DNA of 64,000 nt, taken from positions 124,001-188,000 of the forward strand of contig CAWABB010000001.1 of the NCBI GenBank assembly GCA_963780165.1, in the 5' to 3' direction. Source of the DNA: CAWABB01 sp963780165 (GTDB taxonomy: Bacteria > Bacteroidota > Ignavibacteria > UBA10030 > UBA6906). The notes under the pieces were generated by a model. It did not search any database. It saw nothing but the letters and a program-made list of their open reading frames with translations, and was not told the DNA's origin. The position numbers and the translations under genes were made by a program. Positions 35,691 to 44,133 of the stretch are shown in pieces (the first letter of the stretch is position 1; every line of letters starts with the position of its first letter).

Positions 35691-35906
35691 ATGCCTATTT
35701 ACGACTACCAGTGCCGCAAGTGCGAAAACACATACAACGTCTTTCATAAGGTGCGGGAAGTTGTCGAGGACATTGTCTGTCCTTCCTGTGGATCCGGAGA
35801 ACACGTGAGGCTGCTTTCTGCGCCCAGCTTTTCGATGGGCAGCAGCAAGTCGGAGGGCTCATGCGCTCCAGGTGGATGCTGTGGCGGCAGCTGCGGCATG
35901 AATTGA
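35691..35906 (+). CDS. FmdB-family zinc ribbon protein
   Basis: 71 residues from the ATG at 35691. MPIYDYQCRKC opens the FmdB/CxxC_CXXC_SSSS regulatory-protein ribbon, with zinc ligands C8, C11, C30 and C33. The C-terminus is a Gly/Ser/Cys-rich tail (SCAPGGCCGGSCGMN) with four further Cys. The family is linked by neighbourhood to C1 and amide metabolism, but its function is not settled. It may be co-transcribed with the methyltransferase and ends at a strong terminator. Confidence 0.88.
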   Translation: MPIYDYQCRKCENTYNVFHKVREVVEDIVCPSCGSGEHVRLLSAPSFSMGSSKSEGSCAPGGCCGGSCGMN

Positions 35907-35926
35907 GCCAGGCCCTTTGCTGAACG

Positions 35927-35957
35927 AACGCCCTTCCCCCGAAGGGCGTTTGTTTTC
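35927..35957 (+). terminator. Intrinsic terminator after fmdB
   Basis: A perfect 10-bp stem, AACGCCCTTC (35927-35936) with GAAGGGCGTT (35941-35950), has a CCCC loop and a T-rich tail (tgttttcttg). A textbook Rho-independent terminator. Confidence 0.9.
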
Positions 35958-36041
35958 TTGGTCCCATTTCTTACTTTGCCCCACCCGACAGCCCGGTCGG
36001 CACATCCTGTCCCGTAGTTCTTTCCGCTCTGGAGCATTTCC

Positions 36042-36818
36042 ATGGTTTTCCCAATCGGTGACGATAACTCCGACCGCCGCATCACTCCGGTGGTGAATAC
36101 CGCCCTCATCATCCTCAACGTCCTCGTGTTTGTGTTTCTCCAGGGCTGCGGGAGCGATCTCGGGTTCACCTATGCGTTCTCGACGGTGCCGGGTGAAATC
36201 GTTTCCGGCGCTGATCTTGTCACCGAGGACCGGCAAGTGCAGGACCCCTCCACCGGCGAGGTTTTCACCGTCCCGGGCCTTCAGCCGACACCGCTCTCTG
36301 TGTACATCACCCTGCTCACTTCGATGTTCATGCACGGGAGCTTCGCCCACATTCTGGGCAACATGTTCTTTCTGATGATCTTTGGCGACAACATTGAGAA
36401 CCGTCTGGGTCACGGCCGGTACATGATATTCTACCTCGTGACGGGGTTGCTTGCGTCGCTGGCACATGTCGCCACGACCTATCTTTTCGGGATGGACCCC
36501 TACGTCCCCTCTCTCGGAGCTTCCGGGGCGATTTCAGGGGTGCTCGGGGCTTATCTGATCCTTTTCCCGCGCCGACGCGTCCGGGTCCTGATGTTCTCCT
36601 TCTATGTCCAGGAGGTGCCTGCAATTGTGGCCATCGGCATCTGGTTTCTCTTCCAGTTGATCAGCGGGATCGGGATGCTGGGGGGTGGATCGGGCGGTGT
36701 GGCCTACGGTGCCCATATCGGCGGATTTGTGGCGGGGATGGTCCTGATACGCCTGTTTGCTCTGGGGCGGCCTGCGGGTCCTCCGGGCCCACCCCCCAGA
36801 ATCGGGGTTTTTGCTTGA
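36042..36818 (+). CDS. Rhomboid-family intramembrane serine protease
   Basis: 258 residues with about six or seven membrane helices. The catalytic Ser is S161 in GASGAISG and the catalytic His is H225 in AHIGGFVAG. The HxxxN-type oxyanion segment HGSFAHILGNMFFLMIFGDNIE (two conserved stretches) is in the second helix region. A luminal/periplasmic loop (about 40-85) after the first helix is typical of the bacterial soluble-loop subgroup. It cleaves membrane proteins within the bilayer; the substrate is unknown. The Gly/Pro-rich C-terminus ends where the next promoter begins. Confidence 0.93.
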   Translation: MVFPIGDDNSDRRITPVVNTALIILNVLVFVFLQGCGSDLGFTYAFSTVPGEIVSGADLVTEDRQVQDPSTGEVFTVPGLQPTPLSVYITLLTSMFMHGSFAHILGNMFFLMIFGDNIENRLGHGRYMIFYLVTGLLASLAHVATTYLFGMDPYVPSLGASGAISGVLGAYLILFPRRRVRVLMFSFYVQEVPAIVAIGIWFLFQLISGIGMLGGGSGGVAYGAHIGGFVAGMVLIRLFALGRPAGPPGPPPRIGVFA

Positions 36819-36843
36819 CTTTTCGGTTGGAGCTCTCGATATT
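36815..36843 (+). promoter_or_regulatory. Putative promoter of the cold-shock gene
   Basis: TTGACT (36815-36820), 17-bp spacer, GATATT (36838-36843). The -35 overlaps the stop codon of the rhomboid gene. It would give a leader of about 225 nt. Confidence 0.5.
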
Positions 36844-36849
36844 CGCAAA

Positions 36850-37074
36850 GTCACAAACAGTGCGTGCGTGTGTATTGAGCTTTACTCCCGCTTTTGGGCG
36901 GGACGGGTTCGCGCGGGAATCTTGTGTTGTACCGTCAGCGTTCACCGTGAGACCGTGACATCGGCAGCGCTTCGGATGTTGCGGTTTTTCTTCTAAGGCA
37001 AAACATCGCCGACTGTTGGCAATTCATCCGCTGACGACGGATTCTGCAACACAATTTCCGAAAGGACCTGTTCC
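36850..37074 (+). promoter_or_regulatory. Long structured 5' leader of the cold-shock mRNA
   Basis: Long leaders that refold with temperature are established for cspA-type mRNAs. Here the untranslated stretch can form CCCGC/GCGGG (36887-36902), GCC/GGC and TCCG/CGGA hairpins, the last just ahead of the ribosome binding site (GAAAGGA, about 37060). Its thermosensor role is inferred from gene identity and leader length. Confidence 0.4.
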
Positions 37075-37275
37075 ATGGAACAAGGAACGGTGAAGTGGTT
37101 CAACGGCGCCAAGGGGTACGGTTTCATCCAGCGCCAGAATGGTGAAGACGTTTTTGTGCATTTCCGCGCGATCGTCGGAACCGGCTACAAGACGCTCAAC
37201 GAGGGTGACAAGGTGCAGTTCGAAGTGGTCGAAGGCCCGAAGGGTCTCCAGGCCGCGAACGTGTCGCTCGCCTGA
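37075..37275 (+). CDS. csp: Cold-shock protein (CspA family)
   Basis: 66 residues, a single cold-shock OB-fold that binds single-stranded RNA/DNA and melts mRNA structure. MEQGTVKWFNGAKGYGFIQ carries RNP1 (KGYGFIQ), and DVFVHFRAI carries RNP2. GDKVQFEVVEGPKGLQAANV completes the barrel. It is monocistronic between its own promoter and a strong terminator. The protein family also acts at normal growth temperature, so cold induction is not certain. Confidence 0.97.
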   Translation: MEQGTVKWFNGAKGYGFIQRQNGEDVFVHFRAIVGTGYKTLNEGDKVQFEVVEGPKGLQAANVSLA

Positions 37276-37291
37276 CATTGCCACCACGGAC

Positions 37292-37333
37292 GAAAAGGGG
37301 CCGTCCCTCAGACTTCTGGGACAGCCCCTTTTC
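37292..37333. terminator. Bidirectional terminator after csp
   Basis: A 16-bp stem with one mismatch: GAAAAGGGGC at the left (37292-37307) against GCCCCTTTTC at the right (37318-37333), with a 10-nt loop. A-tracts upstream and T-tracts downstream make it work in both directions, for csp (+) and for the convergent DUF748 gene (-). Confidence 0.9.
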
Positions 37334-37354
37334 ATTTTCACCCGGTACACCCTG

Positions 37355-40270
37355 CTATCTGGCGTCCAACGCCATCTCCAGCCGAACGCGGATGCCGTCT
37401 GCCGGCGCGCTCAGGCTGACGTCCTGTAAGAACAGCCGCGCATCCTCGATTCCCCCGCGAAGCACCATCTGGTCCTTGACGTGGGATGCCCGTCGCTGCG
37501 CGAGCTGCCGCATGGTCTCCTCCGGCACCTTCGCCTGATCGATCATCCGCTTGAGAGCCGCATCCGCCGCCGCAGCTTTCTGATCGACACCGGTCGTCGT
37601 TTCTCCGCCGGGCGGTGAGGCCGCGAGCCCCATCGGGTCCTCACCGAATTGTTCCCTGTAGAGCGTCAGCAATCGGTCGCGATCGCGGGCTGTCAGAACC
37701 GTGTCCGTTGAACCTCCAGCCCCGCGGATCCGCTCGTAGACCTGCTGCCGTGCCAGCCGATCCCTGTCGAGCGCACCGGCAACTCCCCGGATGTTCAGCG
37801 TCAGCTCCGGCCGTTCTCTGAGCGCGTGCGAGAGCGAGTCGAGCTTCGCCCGCTCGGGCGCGGCAAGAGAATCCAGCCCCACGTCGAAGAGCACATAGCT
37901 GAGCTCCTCGTCCCCGCCGAACAGCGCGCCGATCAGGGCAAAGGGAGCCGTGACGATCTTCACGAAGAGGTTGACGATCACCTTCAGGACGATGGGAAAC
38001 AGACTGAACTCCGGATCGTTCAGATCCCCCTCGACGGGAATGTCGAGGTCGATCACCCCCCTGGAATCCTTGAGCAGCGCGATCGCGAGCTTCACCGGTA
38101 GGTCCGTGACGGAAGGACCCTCGATTTTCTGCCCGAGCGTGAGCTGATCGAGGATGATCTTGTTCTCGCCCTTCAGGTACTGGTTGTTCAGGCGGTACCG
38201 GAGATCCAGGCTCATCTTTCCCTTGTCGATCTTGTACCCCATGAACTTCCCAGCATAGGGCGTAAACGTCGTCAGCTCGATTCCGTCGAACTTGAACGTC
38301 ACGTCTGTGAAGGCCTCCGCGGTAAGGGGATTGATCTGCCCTCGTATCGTGGCCGGCGCGTAGCGGTCGACCCGCCCCTCAAGGTCGACGTCGGCGCGGG
38401 CCAGCTCTTCTGACGAAAGTCCCCTGACAGCCCCGTTCAAGTCGTAGATCCCCAGCACGAAATTCGGCCGAAGGCTCAGGTCCGAGAAGTCCAGCGTCCC
38501 ATTCGCGACGGTGATCTCGTCGATCCGAGTTCTTGTTTGCGGCTGCGCGTGAGGGACGGGGGCCTTCCCGCCCTTCTCACCCTCGACGAGCGTCGTGTCG
38601 GGAAGTCTCCGGAGGATACGCTGAACGTTCGTGATCCCGATCGTGTCGACGATGAAGCGCGCGTACACCTGCTTCCCCGCGACGCTGCTGATGCTGAGCG
38701 CAGCCGGGTCAGAGCTGTAGCTGATCCGCTTGAGATCCAGGACGGGAAGCCTCAGGAAATCCAGCTCCGTGAACGTGTCGACGGCGCGAAACTTCTGAAT
38801 CCTGACATCGCCCGAGAATTCGCTCCTGGAGCTTGCACCCTTCGCGCTGTACCTGAGCACCCCTTTGACCGAAACCGTTCCGGCCTTGATGGCAAGGTCT
38901 GCTGACGCCGTCACGTACGGCTGGAACAGCGGGAGCGGCAGCGTGTCGACGCTCACGGAGAGGCTCGTCGAGAGCGGTTCGGGGACGTACGGGCCGGCCA
39001 GAGAGATCCTGCCGGAGCGGTTTACAGACGCCTGGATCTTGAGATTGGCCGTACCGGGGAGGCCGTAGCAGTAGTTTTCGAGGGTCACGTTCAGCGGAAC
39101 AACGTCGAATTGCGCCGACGGGTCGATCCTGTAGTCTGCAAACGGGACCGCGAAATCGGTGAGTGACAGCGTCCCGATGACGGCACTCCATGGGCCGGAG
39201 CTGTCGGGATTGGCCCTCGGATCGGGCTTCGGGGTGAACAGCGTCTGAATGGTGAGCGTGCTGTCTGCACGGTATGCCGCCTTCACGGTCCCTCCCGCCG
39301 CTGCGATCTGTGCGATCCGGACCGACCGCTTCATGACGTCAGCATCGACCCCGGTGATCGAGACCTGCGGCAGCACGACCGCCTCGCTGGTGTCCCGGGT
39401 ATCCTCCAGCCTCAGCCCGCGCGAGGACCCGCTCCCGTTCCGGATCACGAATTCCACCGGCTCTTTGGAGAGGTCGATCGCGTAGTCGGAAGTGACCTCC
39501 AACGTCCCCCCGGCGATCTTCCAGTACACCTGATCCTGCATGAACTCCCAGAGCGTTCCAGCCTTGAACCCCGACAGCGCAAAGCTTCCGCTGGAGCGCA
39601 GCGGCCGGAACATCAGGTCGCCTTTCCACGTGATCCCCTCACCCTTTTCCGTGGTCGCGGTGAACGCATATTGCCCTTCCTCGTTCGGGCGCGTCGTAAA
39701 ATCCCTGAGCGACAGGGAGAGTGAATCGAGCGACGTCCCAAACGGTGTGGTTCGGTTCCTGGCCTCGTAGATGAGGTGCCCGTTCTGGAGGACGAAGTGA
39801 TCGATGACAACGACCATCGGCTCGTCAGCGGCACGGGCCGATCCCGCCACTGTGTCAACCGCCGCCGTGGCGGGCATGACGTCCGCGAAGTTCATGGAGC
39901 CGTCGACGCGGACCAACGCCCGGATGTGCGGATTGAGAATGCTGATCTCCGAGAACGTCTGCGCGCCGGTGATCAGGGAAATGATCTGGTAGTTCACATA
40001 CAGCTCGTCGAAGGATAGCAGGGGCTCTCCGTCGCGGTCGGAGACAGCAAATCCCCGGAATGTCACCGAGAGTGCGAACGGATTGACCGACACCTCCTGC
40101 AGGGTGATCTGCCGGCCGGTCCGCTCGGAGAGGGCCTCGAGGGTCCTGGATTTGACGATCCCCGGAGCGACCCAGAAGCCGATCACCGCATACACGACCA
40201 GGAGGGCCGCCACGACGACGGCCGCGGCGCGCAATGTGCGTGGGGAGCGGAGGAACCGTTTCGTTTCCAC
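37355..40270 (-). CDS. DUF748 / AsmA-like envelope protein
   Basis: 971 residues from the GTG at 40270. Another GTG at 40333 would overlap the upstream gene by 35 bp. One membrane helix (about 12-35) anchors a large periplasmic region. SRTLEALSERTGRQITLQEVSVNPFALSVTFRGFAVSD is the AsmA/DUF748 opening (given here as adjoining conserved pieces), and KGENKIILDQLTLG...DLDIPVEGDLNDPEFSLFPIVL is the family's C-terminal core. AsmA-type proteins form long grooves that carry or control lipids between membranes. Its role in lipid transport is inferred. It is probably co-transcribed with the small membrane zinc-ribbon gene upstream. Confidence 0.8.
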   Translation of the reverse strand: METKRFLRSPRTLRAAAVVVAALLVVYAVIGFWVAPGIVKSRTLEALSERTGRQITLQEVSVNPFALSVTFRGFAVSDRDGEPLLSFDELYVNYQIISLITGAQTFSEISILNPHIRALVRVDGSMNFADVMPATAAVDTVAGSARAADEPMVVVIDHFVLQNGHLIYEARNRTTPFGTSLDSLSLSLRDFTTRPNEEGQYAFTATTEKGEGITWKGDLMFRPLRSSGSFALSGFKAGTLWEFMQDQVYWKIAGGTLEVTSDYAIDLSKEPVEFVIRNGSGSSRGLRLEDTRDTSEAVVLPQVSITGVDADVMKRSVRIAQIAAAGGTVKAAYRADSTLTIQTLFTPKPDPRANPDSSGPWSAVIGTLSLTDFAVPFADYRIDPSAQFDVVPLNVTLENYCYGLPGTANLKIQASVNRSGRISLAGPYVPEPLSTSLSVSVDTLPLPLFQPYVTASADLAIKAGTVSVKGVLRYSAKGASSRSEFSGDVRIQKFRAVDTFTELDFLRLPVLDLKRISYSSDPAALSISSVAGKQVYARFIVDTIGITNVQRILRRLPDTTLVEGEKGGKAPVPHAQPQTRTRIDEITVANGTLDFSDLSLRPNFVLGIYDLNGAVRGLSSEELARADVDLEGRVDRYAPATIRGQINPLTAEAFTDVTFKFDGIELTTFTPYAGKFMGYKIDKGKMSLDLRYRLNNQYLKGENKIILDQLTLGQKIEGPSVTDLPVKLAIALLKDSRGVIDLDIPVEGDLNDPEFSLFPIVLKVIVNLFVKIVTAPFALIGALFGGDEELSYVLFDVGLDSLAAPERAKLDSLSHALRERPELTLNIRGVAGALDRDRLARQQVYERIRGAGGSTDTVLTARDRDRLLTLYREQFGEDPMGLAASPPGGETTTGVDQKAAAADAALKRMIDQAKVPEETMRQLAQRRASHVKDQMVLRGGIEDARLFLQDVSLSAPADGIRVRLEMALDAR

Positions 40271-40298
40271 GGTGCCAGGATTGAGAGGGTTAAATCGG

Positions 40299-40949
40299 TC
40301 ACATCCGTCCGGCCCAGTGGTCGACGTCGGCACGCGCGATCAGGACGTTCGCGCCTTCGACCCTGCTCGGGATGGGATCGGGATAGTACTTTCCACAGCA
40401 GGCATACGCCTCGAACGAGGTCATATGCCACCGTGACGGGCAATGTGCGCAGACGATCTGGTCACCGCGGAGGAGAAACTCTGTCGACCCGCAGTGCTCG
40501 CTGAGGCTGATGGCTGTCACGAGCTTCCCGTTCGTCGCGACATAGGCCAGGAGCCAGCGGGGCGTGGGGCCGGCGGTATACTCAAACCGGACGATGCCGT
40601 GTCGCGTCACCGCGTCCAGCGGAACAGCGATATCGTCACCGACGATCGATGCCGCGATCTCGGCCGGCTTCACGCCGGCGGAATCGTACGTCCGGGGCTC
40701 GGCGACGACCGGCTGCGACCGGACAACCGGGTGCTCCGACCTGTGGAGGTAGGACCAGAGGATCCAGAGGCCCCCGATAGCCAGGACAGGAAACAGTACG
40801 AGGGCCGCCCGCCGGAACGTGAGGCGCGATCCTGCCACCGCGGGAGCCGCGGCCGCCGCAACCCGGGTCGTCATGGCCGCCCCGCACACAGCGCAGGTCG
40901 TGCGGTCCGGCTCGTTCTCCGATCCGCAGAGCGTGCATGCATTTGTCAT
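40299..40949 (-). CDS. Membrane-anchored zinc-ribbon protein with C-terminal DUF2318-like Cys-rich domain
   Basis: 216 residues. The N-terminal zinc ribbon MTNACTLCGSENEPDRTTCAVCGAA (Cys pairs at 5/8 and 19/22) is followed by one membrane helix (about 48-66). The C-terminal domain contains LSEHCGSTEFLL, IVCAHCPSRWHMTS and CCGKYYPDPIPSRVEG, a Cys/His pattern resembling DUF2318 Fe-S proteins. The domain assignment is tentative. It sits just upstream of the DUF748 gene (28-bp gap to its GTG) and is divergent from deoC. The function is unknown; redox or metal handling at the membrane is a guess. Confidence 0.6.
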   Translation of the reverse strand: MTNACTLCGSENEPDRTTCAVCGAAMTTRVAAAAAPAVAGSRLTFRRAALVLFPVLAIGGLWILWSYLHRSEHPVVRSQPVVAEPRTYDSAGVKPAEIAASIVGDDIAVPLDAVTRHGIVRFEYTAGPTPRWLLAYVATNGKLVTAISLSEHCGSTEFLLRGDQIVCAHCPSRWHMTSFEAYACCGKYYPDPIPSRVEGANVLIARADVDHWAGRM

Positions 40950-40977
40950 TGGGATTCTCGCAAAGGTGCGTTATATT
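40949..40977 (+). promoter_or_regulatory. Putative promoter of deoC
   Basis: TTGGGA (40949-40954), 17-bp spacer, TATATT (40972-40977). The -35 touches the start codon of the divergent zinc-ribbon gene. The deoC ATG is 24 nt after the -10. Confidence 0.45.
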
Positions 40978-41000
40978 ATAAAAAGTGGTCCCGAATTGCA

Positions 41001-41846
41001 ATGAGCTCAGACGCGCCCGCATCCGTCATCTCGGTCCTCGAACAGCTGCTTTCGGGCAGCCGAACTCCCTGCTCGAACGAACATTGCGCCGATCCGATCT
41101 GCCCGACGCACCATCGGGATGAGATCGAGCGGGTGCTCGCGGCTGCGAAGGGGCACGTCGCGCCCGAACGGCCGCGGATCTCTGCCGCGGAACTTGCAGG
41201 GCTGATCGACCATACCTTGCTCCGTCCCGACGCGACGATCTCAGACGTGGAGCGACTCTGCGCCGAGGCCATGGAGCACCGGTTCGCAAGCGTCTGCGTG
41301 AATCCGGTCTTCATCCCTCTCTGCCGCGCACTGACCGCAGGAAACGGAATCCCGCTGGGGACTGTCGCAGGGTTTCCCCTCGGGGCCGCCGCCACCGCGA
41401 TCAAGGCAGCGGAAGCCGAGCAGGCCATCAGGGACGGTGCCGCGGAGATCGACATGGTGATGAACATCGGGCTGCTCCGCTCGGGGCAGTACCGATTCGT
41501 GGCCGAGGACATTCGCGCCGTGACGTCGGTCGTCCAGAAGCACAGGAAGCTGTGCAAGGTGATTCTCGAGACGGCGTTGCTTACCGGCGAGGAGAAGTTG
41601 CGCGCGTGCCTCCTGGCCCGGGAGGCGGGGGCGGACTTCGTGAAGACGTCCACAGGCTTCGCCAGGGGCGGGGCGACTGTCGACGATGTCACGCTGATGC
41701 GCATCGTCGTCGGAACGGGAACGGGCGTCAAGGCGTCGGGTGGCATCCGAACTTACGAGGACGCCATCTCCATGATCGCCGCGGGCGCAAATCGCATCGG
41801 GACCAGCTCCGGAGTCTCGATCGTCACGCGCGATGGTCAGGGATAA
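41001..41846 (+). CDS. deoC: Deoxyribose-phosphate aldolase with N-terminal extension
   Basis: 281 residues from the ATG at 41001. The open frame reaches further upstream into the divergent gene. It cleaves 2-deoxyribose-5-phosphate to acetaldehyde and glyceraldehyde-3-phosphate. The class I aldolase barrel starts at about residue 65 (LAGLIDHTLLRPDAT) and has the Schiff-base Lys K215 in FVKTSTGF and the second Lys in GVKASGGIRT. The first ~60 residues are extra and hold a CSNEHCADPICPTHH segment with five potential metal ligands. The stop overlaps an ATG, but the next gene more likely starts 12 nt later. Confidence 0.94.
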   Translation: MSSDAPASVISVLEQLLSGSRTPCSNEHCADPICPTHHRDEIERVLAAAKGHVAPERPRISAAELAGLIDHTLLRPDATISDVERLCAEAMEHRFASVCVNPVFIPLCRALTAGNGIPLGTVAGFPLGAAATAIKAAEAEQAIRDGAAEIDMVMNIGLLRSGQYRFVAEDIRAVTSVVQKHRKLCKVILETALLTGEEKLRACLLAREAGADFVKTSTGFARGGATVDDVTLMRIVVGTGTGVKASGGIRTYEDAISMIAAGANRIGTSSGVSIVTRDGQG

Positions 41847-41857
41847 TGGAGGGTCAG

Positions 41858-42391
41858 ATGGGACGATTCGGCTGGTGGCTGCTCCAGGCGTTCATGGCGC
41901 TCTGGATGATCGGCTGCGGAGGGCAGAAAGAAGCAACGCGCACACCAGGTACGGATGCGGGGGCCACGCTGAGGGCGCACGAGGCCGACTTCAATCCTTC
42001 TTCGCTCGATCCGATTCCCGGCGCGACAGGCAAGACACGCTTCCCCGATTCGGCCGCAGCCGCGAACGGCCAAACGGACACACCTTCCCCGGCTCCAACG
42101 GAGACGGTACAGGGGTTCAGGGTGCAGGTCTTCTCGTCGGCGAACATCGATGAGGCGAACGCGAAGAAAGTGGAGTTTGAGGAGGCGATACCGCAGGAGC
42201 GAGTCTATCTGGAATACGATCCACCGACGTACAAGATCCGCGCCGGGAATTTCCTGAACCGCTATGATGCCGATCGTTTCGTGCGGTATCTGTCGGACAA
42301 GGGGTTCACCGGAGCCTGGGCCGTCCCGCAGCGCGTGCTGAAGAACCCACCCCCCATCCCACCAGAAACACCCGACCCGAAGGCTCCGTAG
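41858..42391 (+). CDS. SPOR-domain lipoprotein
   Basis: 177 residues. I chose the ATG at 41858 because GGAGGG lies 5-10 nt upstream; one at 41846 overlaps the deoC stop. The N-terminus MGRFGWWLLQAFMALWMIGC is a lipoprotein signal with the lipobox MIGC. A Pro/Ala-rich linker leads to a SPOR domain (about 93-155, GFRVQVFSSANIDEANAKK...YKIRAGNF). SPOR domains bind denuded peptidoglycan at division sites. The protein likely sits at the periplasmic face of a membrane. It ends 3 bp before the convergent Ig gene. Confidence 0.82.
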   Translation: MGRFGWWLLQAFMALWMIGCGGQKEATRTPGTDAGATLRAHEADFNPSSLDPIPGATGKTRFPDSAAAANGQTDTPSPAPTETVQGFRVQVFSSANIDEANAKKVEFEEAIPQERVYLEYDPPTYKIRAGNFLNRYDADRFVRYLSDKGFTGAWAVPQRVLKNPPPIPPETPDPKAP

Positions 42392-42394
42392 GGT

Positions 42395-44107
42395 TCAGGG
42401 GAACGGCACGATCACGTTCTCGACGCTCCACCGGGCGCGAACCCGGAGCGTGTCGGGGAGGAGCGTAAAACGTTCGGCCGGGTGGAACGGGTACGCCCGG
42501 CCGAACGTGTAGTCCCCCGAACTGTCCGAATCCACGAAGGCCGAGAGAATGTAGCGACCTTCGGGGATCTGCCGCAGCGTAAATGTCCCGCCGTCAGCCC
42601 AGGTCGTCCGGACAACCGCCGGCGAAAGACCGACACTTGTGACCGTCACCGCAACGGGACCCGGCCTGCCCAGCCGGGCCTCGTCCTGAATGCGTCCCCC
42701 CACCAGTCCCGTCGACCGGAGATCGAGCGTCCGGATCCTGACGGACGCGGTAGAATCTTCACGGCGGTTCCCGTGGTAGTCGACGATCGAGTCGAGCACG
42801 ACCGTCAGCCTGTACATCTCTGCAGGCCGGAGGGGGTCGCGTGGAATCACGGAAAGATCTTTTCCTCCCACCCATTCCCGTCGAGTGATGACCTCCCTCC
42901 CGAGCGAATCCACGAGTCGGACCGCATCCCGCGCTCTCCCCTGTACGACCGGCTCCGAGAATCTCACTTCAAACGACCTCCACGGCGGTACGCCCCGCGA
43001 TGTGTCTCCCACCCCATCGATGGTGAACGTCGGACGGAGGGTATCCGGCCTGGCCGTGCCGGTGAACTCCAGGATGGGGACCGTTGAGTCGCTGACATTG
43101 CCGGCCTTGTCCCTCAGGCCGATGGCCGAGAATTGATACTCCCTCTCTTCCCGGAGCGTATCAGCCAGCAGCACGCCGAGCGCCTGCATTGTTGCGCGGT
43201 CGTGATAGATCAGTGCGATCGTGAGGCGTGACCGCGCCACGGTGTCGGTGACGGAGACCGCCGCAGCGACAACCGATGCGCTGTCGATCGGCTCGCTGAA
43301 CTTGGCAAGCAGATGGTGGCGGTCGAACACATTCACCGACGTCGGGAACGGCGCGGTCGTATCCACACGGGAGAGCCTGAACGTGAGACCTCCGACCCGC
43401 TGCTGGAGCGGCCCAAGCGTAACGTCGGCCGGCGCGACGCCGATATCATCGGAACCGCGGTCATACATGAGATCTCTGAAGGCGTCTCTCACGGCGAAAA
43501 CGCGATACGTCGCAGGGGCAAGATTCGAGAGGAGGAACTTGCCGTCTTTCCCGGTCTGCGTGACGTACTCCGGGCGTATCAGGGAAGGGTTCAGCGTGTC
43601 CGGGCGGCGCGCGGCCAACGAGTACGCGAAGATCATCACCCCCTCGGGCGATTCGGCGACAACCCGGCCCCCGATGGCCCCCCGGTCGATGCTGTCTCCG
43701 GTCGCGAACGCAAGCGTGAACCCTGCCGCCATTCTGTTGTTCGCGCGCTGGTCCTTCACGTCGGTGCCGACCGTCAGGACGTACGTGATATTGTCACGGA
43801 GCGGTTCCAGGAACCGTATTTCCACCTCGGTCCCGCTCCAATCGAACGAGAGCTCCCCGACATACGGAGAGATGAAGATCGCCTCTTCGACCGTGCGCCG
43901 ATCGACATACTCGCTGAACTCGAGGACGATTCGGTCCGGTCGGACGTTCACCGCGTTGGTGTCCGGATAGGTCCGGACGACCGCGGGTGGAGTGATGTCC
44001 GGAGGGCCGCCGGGAGGCTCAATCTGGCCGGCACATGCGGCCATCATCATCCCGAGTGCCGGGGGGAGGACAACCGATGTCAGCGTGGATACAGTAATGT
44101 TGTTCAT
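42395..44107 (-). CDS. Ig-like (Big_5) domain lipoprotein, Bacteroidetes type
   Basis: 570 residues from the ATG at 44107; a TTG at 44137 would overlap mltG. The signal ends in a lipobox (MMMAAC) followed by AGQIEPPGGPPDITPP, the hallmark of a conserved FCB lipoprotein family of unknown function. Residues about 45-150 form a Big_5 Ig domain (FSEYVDRRTVEEAIFISP), followed by a carboxypeptidase-like repeat (about 155-245) and further Ig-like and transthyretin-like modules to the end. It is predicted to be an outer-membrane or periplasmic anchored protein. Next to mltG and tsaD, but a functional link is not implied. Confidence 0.8.
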   Translation of the reverse strand: MNNITVSTLTSVVLPPALGMMMAACAGQIEPPGGPPDITPPAVVRTYPDTNAVNVRPDRIVLEFSEYVDRRTVEEAIFISPYVGELSFDWSGTEVEIRFLEPLRDNITYVLTVGTDVKDQRANNRMAAGFTLAFATGDSIDRGAIGGRVVAESPEGVMIFAYSLAARRPDTLNPSLIRPEYVTQTGKDGKFLLSNLAPATYRVFAVRDAFRDLMYDRGSDDIGVAPADVTLGPLQQRVGGLTFRLSRVDTTAPFPTSVNVFDRHHLLAKFSEPIDSASVVAAAVSVTDTVARSRLTIALIYHDRATMQALGVLLADTLREEREYQFSAIGLRDKAGNVSDSTVPILEFTGTARPDTLRPTFTIDGVGDTSRGVPPWRSFEVRFSEPVVQGRARDAVRLVDSLGREVITRREWVGGKDLSVIPRDPLRPAEMYRLTVVLDSIVDYHGNRREDSTASVRIRTLDLRSTGLVGGRIQDEARLGRPGPVAVTVTSVGLSPAVVRTTWADGGTFTLRQIPEGRYILSAFVDSDSSGDYTFGRAYPFHPAERFTLLPDTLRVRARWSVENVIVPFP

Positions 44108-44133
44108 GCTCACCGTTCGCAGTTCGATGCTCT

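Noticed and set aside
40270..40333. Upstream GTG start for the DUF748 protein
   Set aside because: It would overlap the previous gene by 35 bp and add a non-signal-like leader; the GTG at 40270 places the membrane helix at the usual distance.
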